A stretch of 44,395 nucleotides of DNA. Origin: Microcaldota archaeon (GTDB taxonomy: Archaea > Micrarchaeota > Micrarchaeia > Anstonellales > Bilamarchaeaceae). Positions 35,768 to 44,395 of this stretch are shown in pieces. A program made the translations under genes and the position numbers. The notes below the pieces were generated by a model that was not told the DNA's origin, ran no database searches, and saw only the letters and a list, made by a program, of their open reading frames with translations. Position 1 is the first letter of the stretch; each line of letters begins with the position of its first letter. The DNA lies in the NCBI GenBank assembly GCA_018812625.1, contig JAHJDH010000030.1, positions 1 to 44,395 on the forward strand, written 5' to 3'.

Positions 35768-38488
35768 ATGGATACTAATGCTATAGAGAAAAAATGGTCC
35801 AGCAGATGGAAGGATGCTGGAGTTTTCGAGGTCGATCCAAGACCAGATAAAGAAAAGCGATATTTGACAGCAGCATTTCCCTATCCTAATTCCCCTCAGC
35901 ACATCGGTCATGCAAGAACATATACAACAGCAGATATCTATGCACGGTATTTGCGTCTCAAGGGATATCATGTTCTCTTTCCAATGGCATTTCACGTAAC
36001 TGGCACTCCAATTCTTGCTATGGCAAAGAGAATTGCTGCAAAGGATAAGAACGTTCTCGATGTTTTTGAAAACATCTATAAAATTCCTCCTGAAATTGGA
36101 GCGTCTCTAACTGATCCAAAAGATCTTGTTACATATTTCTCAAAAGAGATCGAAGAAGGAATGAAGGAAATGGGCTTTTCCATGGACTGGAGAAGAAAAT
36201 TCTACACTTATGATTCAAAATTCAACAAGTTCATTCAATGGCAATTCCACAAACTCAAGGAACTTGGATATCTGATCAAAGGCGAATATCCAATTGCCTG
36301 GTGTGAATCTGACGGAAACGCCCTAAGTGCACATGATACTAAAGGGGATGTTGACCCGGAGCTTGAAGAAGTCACTGTTATCAAATTCAAAGTATCAGAT
36401 GGGAGGTATTTAGTTGTAACAACTTATCGTCCTGAAACTGTCTACGGAGTTACTAATATCTGGATAAATCCTGAAGCAGAATATGTCAAAATAAAATACA
36501 AAGAAGAAACTCTTATCCTAGCTAAAAAAGCAGCTGAAGTTCTCAAGCTCCAAATGGGCTACGAACTTCTTGGAGAAATTTCTGCAGAGGAAATTCTTGA
36601 AATGAATCCAAAGAATCCGGCAACAGGAGATGCTGTTCCGGTTTTCAAAGCAAGTTTTGTTGCTCCTGAGACTGGAACAGGGGTTGTTATGAGCGTTCCA
36701 GCACATGCTCCATTTGATTATCTTGCGCTTAGGGATCTTGGCAAAGCAGAAATGGATATGCCACAGGTAATCGAACTTTCCGGCTATTCAAACAATCCTG
36801 CAAAAGACGCAGTTGAAAAATTCAAAGTAAAAAACCAGGATGATCCTTCGGGAGAGCTTGCAACAAAGGAAATCTACACCAAGGAAGCACATGGCGGGGT
36901 TATGGTTGTTGGGAAGTACAAAGGCGAAAAAGTAGCAGAGGCAAAGCTCAAAGTTGCGGCGGATCTCAAAGCTGAAAACAAAGCCTTTGAAATCATTACA
37001 ATTGCAAACGGGCCAGTATTCTGCAGATGCGGAAGCCCTGCTGTTGTTAATGTCATGGATGATCAGTGGTTCATTGATTATGGAATTCCAGAGTGGAAAG
37101 AAAAAGCCAAGAAATGCCTTGATAAAATGGAAATTATTCCGGAAAAAACACGTGGAGAGTTTGAATATACAATAGGATGGCTCAAAACACGTCCAACAAG
37201 TAGATCCTCTGGCCTTGGAACTAAATTCCCGTTCGATGAAACAAAGATGATTGAAGCACTTTCTGATTCCACTCTCTACATGTCATATTATACGATTTCT
37301 CATTTGCTTGATGAGGTTGATGCATCTTCAATGGACAATAAGTTCTTTGATTATGTATTTTTGGGAAAAGGAGATGGAAATGAAAAACTTGACAAACTTC
37401 GGGAAAGTTTCCTATATTGGTATCCTGTTGATTCACGTCATAGTGCCGGAGATCTTGTTCGAAACCATCTTACTCTCTATATCTTCAACCATGTTGGAAT
37501 TTACGAAGAGCCGCAATGGCCAAAGCAGATTGTTACAAATGGTTTTGTAACTATGGAAGGAAGCAAAATGAGCAAATCTATGGGAAACATCATGCCACTT
37601 CGTTTCGCTATTTCTGAATATGGAGCAGATGTCATTAGGTTTGCTGTTGTTTGCGGAGCTGATCTTGCAAGTGATTCTGATTTCAACAAGAGCGTTGCTG
37701 ATGGGGTCAGGTCCAGACTTGGATTTATCTCAAAACTAATTGAAGGGAGCATCAATGAAGGAAAGGCTCATGGAAGGCCTGAAAAATGGATTCACTCAAG
37801 GCTCAATAGAAAAATTGAGAGAGCAGGAAAACTGTATGACAAATTACAAATCCGTCATCTGGCTCTTGAAATCTTCTATGATGTAGTAACTGATCTCCAG
37901 TGGTACCTCAAGAGAACAAAAGAACCAAATCTCCATGATTTCTTTGAAAAATGGATCATTATGATTGCTCCATTTATGCCACACTATTGTGAAGAATACT
38001 GGGAGATGCTTGGTCATAAGCCATTCATTACATTTGAACCATTTCCTCAAGCTGATTTATCAAAAATTGATGAAAGTATCGAGCGTGGAGAAGAAACCAT
38101 ACTCCAGGTTCACGAAGATATTGAAAAAATATCCAAATTAATTGGAAAGAAGCCCGAATCCGTGTCTGTATTCGTAGCATCTAACTGGAAGAGAAAACTC
38201 ATCGAGATTGCAATTGCTGAAAAATCATTTGAAGGTACTATGAAAGCTGCAGCTGCAGAAAAAATGCCAATGAAGGACGTTACCAGAATCACAAAACAAA
38301 TCATGAAGAATGTCCATTCTCTTGTAAAGCCAGTATCTCAAAAGGATGAGTTTGATGCTCTAAAGGATGCAGAGCAATTTCTTTCTGATGAATTTGAATG
38401 CAAAGTAACTGTGCTAACTGAGGAAGAAGGAAAGCACCCAAAAGCTGGCAATTCTCTTCCAAAAAAGCCATCAATTGTGTTGGAATAA
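35768..38488 (+). CDS. leuS: Leucyl-tRNA synthetase (archaeal type)
   Basis: AFPYPNSPQHIGHARTYTTADIYARYLRLKGYHVLFPMAFHVTGTPI; GSKMSKSMGNIMPL. Confidence 0.95.
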   Translation: MDTNAIEKKWSSRWKDAGVFEVDPRPDKEKRYLTAAFPYPNSPQHIGHARTYTTADIYARYLRLKGYHVLFPMAFHVTGTPILAMAKRIAAKDKNVLDVFENIYKIPPEIGASLTDPKDLVTYFSKEIEEGMKEMGFSMDWRRKFYTYDSKFNKFIQWQFHKLKELGYLIKGEYPIAWCESDGNALSAHDTKGDVDPELEEVTVIKFKVSDGRYLVVTTYRPETVYGVTNIWINPEAEYVKIKYKEETLILAKKAAEVLKLQMGYELLGEISAEEILEMNPKNPATGDAVPVFKASFVAPETGTGVVMSVPAHAPFDYLALRDLGKAEMDMPQVIELSGYSNNPAKDAVEKFKVKNQDDPSGELATKEIYTKEAHGGVMVVGKYKGEKVAEAKLKVAADLKAENKAFEIITIANGPVFCRCGSPAVVNVMDDQWFIDYGIPEWKEKAKKCLDKMEIIPEKTRGEFEYTIGWLKTRPTSRSSGLGTKFPFDETKMIEALSDSTLYMSYYTISHLLDEVDASSMDNKFFDYVFLGKGDGNEKLDKLRESFLYWYPVDSRHSAGDLVRNHLTLYIFNHVGIYEEPQWPKQIVTNGFVTMEGSKMSKSMGNIMPLRFAISEYGADVIRFAVVCGADLASDSDFNKSVADGVRSRLGFISKLIEGSINEGKAHGRPEKWIHSRLNRKIERAGKLYDKLQIRHLALEIFYDVVTDLQWYLKRTKEPNLHDFFEKWIIMIAPFMPHYCEEYWEMLGHKPFITFEPFPQADLSKIDESIERGEETILQVHEDIEKISKLIGKKPESVSVFVASNWKRKLIEIAIAEKSFEGTMKAAAAEKMPMKDVTRITKQIMKNVHSLVKPVSQKDEFDALKDAEQFLSDEFECKVTVLTEEEGKHPKAGNSLPKKPSIVLE

Positions 38489-38490
38489 TC

Positions 38491-39474
38491 ATGAAATTTC
38501 TAAAGGTTCCAAAAGCTCAAGGAGAGAAAATCCGTCAAAAGCTTACTGAAAAAGCTATCTTTGCAGCAGAATATCCAATCCTAAGCGAGGGCAGCTACCT
38601 TTTATTTCCAGTAAATGGACCGTATGGGGATTTTGAAATTGTTGAGCGTGCAGCAGAGAAACGCGAACTGCCTTTTCTGAAGCTCAAAGACGCGCTTGCA
38701 GATCTTCTTGATGAAAATGAGCTGCAAAACCTTACAACTTCTTTTGATCTGATTGGAGATATTGCAATTTTAGAAATTCCAGAATCGCTTAGCCCAAAAG
38801 AAAAACAAATAGGAGAAGCGCTTCTGAAAGTTCACAAAAACATCAAAACTGTTCTTAAAAAACTTGGTCCAATGGAGGGGGAATACAGAGTTCGAAGACT
38901 CAGATTTATTGCTGGTGAGGAAAAGACCGAAACGACCTATCGAGAGCATAATTGCCTGATGAGATTTGATGTTTCAAAAGTATATTTTTCCATTCGTTTA
39001 TCTACTGAGAGAAAAAGAATATCAGATCTTGTTAAAGCTCAAGAACGTATTCTTGTTCTATTTGCCGGGGTCGGTCCATTTGCACTGGTTATTGCAAAAG
39101 ATCATCCAGATGCAGATATTACTGCAGTTGAACTAAATCCTGATGCAGTATCCTCAATGAAAGAAAATATTATTCTAAACAAATTCCAAAACATTTCTGT
39201 TCTTTCCGGCGATGCCAGAGCATTCAAGTATGATGACTTTGATAGGGTAATTATGCCACTTCCGCATTCTGCAGACAAGTTCTTGGATCTGGCATTTTCA
39301 GCAGCAAAACCAGGCGGAATAATCCATTTCTATACTCTTGCTGATAGCAAAAATCCTCTGGAAGATGCAAAATCCAAAATTAAAACAAACTATGAAATCT
39401 CATCATGGAGAATAGTTAGGCCTTATTCTGCAGACATTGTCCAGGTTGTTTTGGATTTAGTAAAACCCAAGTAA
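38491..39474 (+). CDS. trm5: tRNA (guanine37-N1)-methyltransferase Trm5-like
   Basis: YRVRRLRFIAGEEKTETTYREHNC; VLFAGVGPFALVIAKDHPDADITAVELNPDAV; MPLPHSADKFLD. Confidence 0.85.
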   Translation: MKFLKVPKAQGEKIRQKLTEKAIFAAEYPILSEGSYLLFPVNGPYGDFEIVERAAEKRELPFLKLKDALADLLDENELQNLTTSFDLIGDIAILEIPESLSPKEKQIGEALLKVHKNIKTVLKKLGPMEGEYRVRRLRFIAGEEKTETTYREHNCLMRFDVSKVYFSIRLSTERKRISDLVKAQERILVLFAGVGPFALVIAKDHPDADITAVELNPDAVSSMKENIILNKFQNISVLSGDARAFKYDDFDRVIMPLPHSADKFLDLAFSAAKPGGIIHFYTLADSKNPLEDAKSKIKTNYEISSWRIVRPYSADIVQVVLDLVKPK

Positions 39475-40293
39475 GAATCCAATAAGAAGACTAATTATCA
39501 TTCCTGAAACTATTGGTGGAAGTGCTGGCAAAACCATTTTGCTCTTCCAGACAACTGTTAGGAACAATCCAAGTGATACTACTGCTCCAACAAAAACAAA
39601 TACTGTTGCAATTGGATTAAATGAAAGTGTCGAGACTTCGAGCATAATCGGTGCAATGATATCTCCGGTTCCAAGGTCTATTCTCTTTTCCCTTTTGCCT
39701 TTTTTTGCCGGTGATCTTGCAGTTATTGTGAATGCAAGGTCTTTCTTTACAACAAAATTTGCAAGCTCCACCATATGCTTTGTCATAAACACTGAAAGAT
39801 AATCATAGATGGAAAGGAATACCAGGAAAATAATGAGCGGCAGAACTCCGAGCGAAATTCCAAATATTGTTCCTACTCCAGCAGTTGCAAGTACTGCAGC
39901 ACTATTTTTCAGTTGAGGTCGAAGCCATTTGAGCACAGAGAATGAAAGCCCCATTAAAATTGCTATCATCGTACTGATTTCATAGCCTAGAATAATCCTT
40001 AGAAATGCGTAAAAAACAATTGAACTTGAAGTTGAAATTAGCATAAATTCCATCAGAGTAAATAGAATTCCAAATCTTTTGAAAACTCTAATTAAAATAA
40101 TCATAAACGCTGCTCCAAAGAGGATATATCCAATAAAGAAAAGTGCGTTTGTAGGCTCATCAGCATTCTGAGTTATCACTAATTCTTCAACATAAGGATT
40201 TCGATTTAAATCTGATATTACAGTTAAACCTGTGAATATGCCCAGAAGCTGAGCTATTATAAAAAGAGCTAAAATTGAAAACAATAATCTCAT
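39457..40293 (-). CDS. Presenilin/SPP-like A22 intramembrane protease
   Basis: IYDYLSVFMTKHM (YD), DLGTGDIIAPIML (GxGD), LPALPPIVSG (PAL-like) in a multi-TM protein. Confidence 0.85.
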   Translation of the reverse strand: MRLLFSILALFIIAQLLGIFTGLTVISDLNRNPYVEELVITQNADEPTNALFFIGYILFGAAFMIILIRVFKRFGILFTLMEFMLISTSSSIVFYAFLRIILGYEISTMIAILMGLSFSVLKWLRPQLKNSAAVLATAGVGTIFGISLGVLPLIIFLVFLSIYDYLSVFMTKHMVELANFVVKKDLAFTITARSPAKKGKREKRIDLGTGDIIAPIMLEVSTLSFNPIATVFVFVGAVVSLGLFLTVVWKSKMVLPALPPIVSGMIISLLIGFLLGFY

Positions 40294-40294
40294 A

Positions 40295-42331
40295 TCATTC
40301 CCCAACTATTCTAATCTGGCCATATTCTTTTTCGTAAATAACCCCTCGTCTTAGGAGCTCACTAATGATCTTTTTTGCACTTCCTGCATCAATTTCATAA
40401 GACTGGGCATCTCCAATTACCTCATCGACATCTGCAGTATCATTCTTTCGAAGATGCTCTCTTATTATGTCAAGTATGGTATCTGCCTTTTGCATTTTGT
40501 CTCGCTCGGATTTTGGCTTTCCAGTTGCAACGACATCAACATCAAAAGCTCCAGTTGCCTTATCAGTCATAATCTGAGCCATTACATAATTGAAAAGCTC
40601 TATCGCAGTATCTGAATCTGATCCCTCAACGGTTTTGCTTAGTCTGATCTTTGCATTTGCCTCAGCAAGTCGGATTAACCCTTCAAGATATCTAGGAGTA
40701 ATTGCAACAGATCCCGCATCTTTACCTTTTCGTCTTAAATCAACATAAAATTCCTTAATTTTTTCAGAAGCTTCTTTTGATATTTTTGGGAAAATCGTTC
40801 GCCTTGCATACGAGATGTACTTTCGAAGAAGTTCCTTATCAAATGTCTCTTCATCATCCTCATGTTCGTTCATGTGAGTTTTGAGAATATGTGATGCGAG
40901 TTTTGCATCTTTTGTTTCATCTAAAATATCCACAATCGGGAAAATCAGATCAAACCTTGAAAGCAATGTTGGAGGTACGTCAAATTGGTCAGACAGATTC
41001 TTTGTTTGGTCAAATCTTCCATATTTTGGATTTGCAGCAGCAAGAATTGCTGTTTTTGTTCTAAACTTTGCTACCATTCCTGCTTTTGCAACAGATACTG
41101 TCTGTGTTTCCATTGCCTCGTGAAGCGATGCCCGGTCCTCATCATCAATTTTATCAAACTCATCGATCTGAGCACATCCTCCGCTAGCTAGAACAAGTGC
41201 ACCTGCCTTGAGTGTCCAGCCACCTTCACCAAGTTCATCACGTTCTGCAGAAACTGTTAAACCTGCTCCAGAAACGCTTTTACCACTGACGTAAATGCTC
41301 TTTGGTGCAATATCCCCAACACTTTGAAGGAATCTTGATTTTGCAATACCTGGGTCTCCGATAAGAAGTATGTGAATATCATCACGAATACTCAATCCCC
41401 CCTTCATTGTCTTTCCGCGAGTTCCTCCAAAAAGCTGAAGTGCTATTGCCTTTTTCACTTCACTATGGCCATAAATAAACGGGGCAACTGATTTGATTAC
41501 AATATCTGAAATATTAGGGTCTTTTGAAAGTTCAATCAGTCTTTTCTCTTCTTCCTTTGTGATCTCTATTTCTTCAAAATCTTTTTTCAGGCTGGTAACA
41601 CTGTTGACCTCAATATATCTGCTGAATACGAGCTCTTGTTTTTGTCTCGCCTTTATGGGTGGCCGAAGCCGCAGCACTCCTGCAATTGAAATATTGTCTC
41701 CTGGGGCTATTTTGTTGACAAGATCATCTTCAAGCAATAGTTCGATATGTGCAGCAGGAGCACCTCCACGAACACGCTCTAGCAGCTCTTGAACTTCTGC
41801 TCTTTGCATGTCTATATATGTGCATTCTTCTTCGTCCCTTTGCAGGGCAAGCTTTTTGCAGTCGTCACATCTCTTTGGTGGATTGAAGTTCTTGCCAATT
41901 ATGACTTTTGTTTCAGAACCGCAAAGATCGCATTTGTAAACTCCGACTTTTACTCTGTGCATTACTTCTGCTCTTTTTGTGACAACACATTTGAAAGAAA
42001 CCAGTTCTCCAATATTTTTTGATCCAATATCCTCAATTAAGCTGTCTTCGTTTGGAAGATTGTCGAATCTGATTCTTGGCTCAAAACGGTTTCCTACTGA
42101 GACTGGGTAGTTTAATTCCTTGATTGCTTCTTCTGCTGCAGCCAGAATCAAATCTGGTTCTTTTATCAGAGCATCTGCAAGATCTGGATCTAATTTTTCA
42201 AATTCAGCATAATCTATTATGAGACTTTTACTTGCCGGATATTTCCTTCGAAGTTCGTTGATCTCCTTTTTATATGTAGTGCTGAAGTATTCTTGAAATT
42301 TTGATACCTGAGCCGAAAGATCAACATCCAT
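40295..42331 (-). CDS. mcm: MCM replicative helicase
   Basis: LLIGDPGIAKSRFLQSV, GGCAQIDEFDKIDDEDRASLHEAMETQTVSVAKAG, CDLCGSETKVIIG...CDDC. Confidence 0.96.
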   Translation of the reverse strand: MDVDLSAQVSKFQEYFSTTYKKEINELRRKYPASKSLIIDYAEFEKLDPDLADALIKEPDLILAAAEEAIKELNYPVSVGNRFEPRIRFDNLPNEDSLIEDIGSKNIGELVSFKCVVTKRAEVMHRVKVGVYKCDLCGSETKVIIGKNFNPPKRCDDCKKLALQRDEEECTYIDMQRAEVQELLERVRGGAPAAHIELLLEDDLVNKIAPGDNISIAGVLRLRPPIKARQKQELVFSRYIEVNSVTSLKKDFEEIEITKEEEKRLIELSKDPNISDIVIKSVAPFIYGHSEVKKAIALQLFGGTRGKTMKGGLSIRDDIHILLIGDPGIAKSRFLQSVGDIAPKSIYVSGKSVSGAGLTVSAERDELGEGGWTLKAGALVLASGGCAQIDEFDKIDDEDRASLHEAMETQTVSVAKAGMVAKFRTKTAILAAANPKYGRFDQTKNLSDQFDVPPTLLSRFDLIFPIVDILDETKDAKLASHILKTHMNEHEDDEETFDKELLRKYISYARRTIFPKISKEASEKIKEFYVDLRRKGKDAGSVAITPRYLEGLIRLAEANAKIRLSKTVEGSDSDTAIELFNYVMAQIMTDKATGAFDVDVVATGKPKSERDKMQKADTILDIIREHLRKNDTADVDEVIGDAQSYEIDAGSAKKIISELLRRGVIYEKEYGQIRIVGE

Positions 42332-42476
42332 AAGAACCACGCTAAAATTAGTGGATGTTTATTAGGAGTTGGACTTTAATAAATCTATTTATATCGTATT
42401 TTTTTATTTTTAAACACAATTAATATCCTTTACCATTACTGAAAGCTATTTTAGTTTTTCCTCCGCTACTCCCAGT

Positions 42477-43667
42477 ATGAAAAAAGCAATTTTGTTCATA
42501 ATAGATGGTCTTGGTGATCTTCCAACTCCAAAAACTCCGCTCCAAGCTGCAAAAACGCCGAATCTTGAAAAATTGGCAAAAAAAGGAATCACTGGTATGC
42601 TAAGTCCTATCTCAAGATATTTGGTTCCAGGATCAGACACTTCTCATTTGCAGTTACTTGGATATGACCCCAAGTTCTTCTATAATGGCAGGGGGCCTCT
42701 TGAAGCCCTTGGTCTTGGGATTGAATTGCATGAAGGTGATGTTGCATTTAGGGCAAATTTTGCCACTGTCAAGGACGGAATCGTAGTTGACCGGAGAGCT
42801 GGAAGAGTTGATACTAAAATTGCTTCCTCACTTTCAAAACTTCTTTCAATGGAAATCGAAGGAGTCAAGGTAATTTTTAAAAATTCAGTTGAGCATAGGG
42901 GCGCATTGGTCCTTCGTGGGAAAGGCCTTAGCTGCAATATTGGAGAAACAGATCCGCACTCAAAGGATCCAATATCCAAATGCTATCCTATTGATGACAG
43001 TGCAGAGGCAGCAAAAACAGCCAGAATTGTGAATAAATTTACCGAGTTTGCACAGCAGCGCCTTTCAATGGCTTCTGAGAACAAATCCCGCAAAAAACCG
43101 GCAAATGCTGTTTTGCTTCGGGGAGCAGGCGAATATCAGGAAGCAACTTCATTCATTGAGCGATTTGGCATGCATGCCATTTGTGTTGCCGGAGGCGCAC
43201 TCTACAAAGGGGCTGCTTCATTTATGAATATGGATATTGCACTTGTTCCAGGAGCCACCGGAGATAAAAATACTGATTTTATTGCAAAGGCAAATGCAGT
43301 TGCCTCAGCCCTTGCTTCTGATTATGATTTTGTATTTCTTCATGTTAAGGCATGCGATAGTGCTGGACATGATGGTGATTTTGAATCTAAAGTGGAAGCT
43401 CTTGAAAAGATTGATATGATGATTCCAATTTTGGAAAAAACAGGTGCTTGTATTATTGTTACTGGAGATCATTCTACTCCTGTCAGTATGAAAAAGCACA
43501 CTGGTCATGAGGTTCCAATTCTTGTCTATCGCGGTGAGCGTACTGACAATGTAAAGAAATTCGATGAAAAGAGCTGTGCTCTTGGTGGCTTGGGTCATAT
43601 CGAAGGAAAAGACATAATTCCTTTGATTCTGAATATAACCGAGAGAGCAGAAAAGTATGGAAGCTGA
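42477..43667 (+). CDS. apgM: 2,3-bisphosphoglycerate-independent phosphoglycerate mutase (archaeal ApgM)
   Basis: AILFIIDGLGDLPTPKTPLQAAKTPNLEKLAKKGITGMLSPI; GSDTSHLQLLGYDP; HVKACDSAGHDGD; IIVTGDHSTPV. Confidence 0.93.
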   Translation: MKKAILFIIDGLGDLPTPKTPLQAAKTPNLEKLAKKGITGMLSPISRYLVPGSDTSHLQLLGYDPKFFYNGRGPLEALGLGIELHEGDVAFRANFATVKDGIVVDRRAGRVDTKIASSLSKLLSMEIEGVKVIFKNSVEHRGALVLRGKGLSCNIGETDPHSKDPISKCYPIDDSAEAAKTARIVNKFTEFAQQRLSMASENKSRKKPANAVLLRGAGEYQEATSFIERFGMHAICVAGGALYKGAASFMNMDIALVPGATGDKNTDFIAKANAVASALASDYDFVFLHVKACDSAGHDGDFESKVEALEKIDMMIPILEKTGACIIVTGDHSTPVSMKKHTGHEVPILVYRGERTDNVKKFDEKSCALGGLGHIEGKDIIPLILNITERAEKYGS

Positions 43668-43725
43668 TCACACCTTCCCATCTTTTATCTCATTTTATAA
43701 ACATTTTGTATTATTTATTAACACT

Positions 43726-44395
43726 ATGTCAAGAGGACGACGTATTATTTGCTGGGATTTAGATGAAACTCTAGGTAAGTTCAGAAACCCCCAGAAAATG
43801 AGTTTAACAAAAGGAATTCTTCCAGTTCTCGATAAATTAAGATCACTTGGCTTTAGGCAGGTCATAACGACCGCAGCTTCAAGTGGCCATGCTGAATTTG
43901 TTCTCCAATCATTTCCTATTGGGCATTATTTTGAGGCTATTTTTTCACTTGAACACTTGTATGGAGATTCATCTCCAGAATCAGGGCTTAACAAACATTA
44001 TCTTCCTGTTGCAGTTCATTTTGGTCTTTCACCTGCTGAGGCTGCTCATGATATGATATCAATTGGAAATCATTCGCGCGATGCCCCAGCAGATCTTGAT
44101 TTTCCATTCATATTTCGTCCTTATGGAAGCTCATATGATGCAGCTGCACTTATCCCAATTATGATGAAACTGATCACTGAATCTGATTCATGGGGCCAGG
44201 CTCATTGGCAATTGCATTCTTCTGGTCCAAACTTTGTCAAAGTTGAATACTTTGAAGGATCCATCCACAATGTCGAGGGCGTTTCCATTGCAACTGGCTT
44301 CTCATACTGGAATCCCAAAAAAACCAGGCCATATGACCGAACAATTGCAGTTTTGGAATCTTCTCCGGATAATGATAATAATTCTGAGATGGTGG
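43726..44395 (+). CDS. HAD-superfamily phosphatase-like protein, 3' truncated by window edge
   Basis: MSRGRRIICWDLDETLGKF (DxDET), VITTAASSGH, MISIGNHSRDAPAD; frame open to window end, absent from the ORF track. Confidence 0.7.
   Translation, partial: MSRGRRIICWDLDETLGKFRNPQKMSLTKGILPVLDKLRSLGFRQVITTAASSGHAEFVLQSFPIGHYFEAIFSLEHLYGDSSPESGLNKHYLPVAVHFGLSPAEAAHDMISIGNHSRDAPADLDFPFIFRPYGSSYDAAALIPIMMKLITESDSWGQAHWQLHSSGPNFVKVEYFEGSIHNVEGVSIATGFSYWNPKKTRPYDRTIAVLESSPDNDNNSEMV

Overview
This 44.4-kb window is an archaeal chromosome segment. Evidence: split RNA polymerase genes (rpoH-rpoB''-rpoB'-rpoA'-rpoA''), L30e, archaeal NusA, archaeal-type aspS/leuS/tyrS, MCM, archaeal DnaG, CDP-archaeol synthase, Trm5 and many TATA-like leaderless promoters. 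Gene content and AT-richness are compatible with a DPANN or other deep euryarchaeal lineage, but I cannot assign taxonomy from the sequence alone. Most of the window is housekeeping. Three accessory regions stand out. (1) About 12.6-15.1 kb: two tandem paralogous proteins made almost entirely of ~57-aa repeats (5 + 7 copies), inserted right after nusA. The scaffold is conserved and a few positions vary between copies. The second gene appears to have lost its ATG. (2) About 18.2-25.9 kb: six consecutive, divergent but clearly paralogous polytopic membrane proteins sharing two motifs. One has an extra internally duplicated two-TM hairpin. (3) About 28.1-33.1 kb: an SppA-like peptidase, a Cys-motif-duplicated secreted protein and five pilin-like or membrane-anchored proteins, several with class III (KGQ..) signal-like N-termini. 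Regions 2 and 3 could together encode an undescribed envelope-spanning secretion, DNA-transfer or pilus apparatus. That is inference, and no ATPase is visible in the window. An intron-containing tRNA-Thr(UGU) lies on the minus strand near 1.6 kb.
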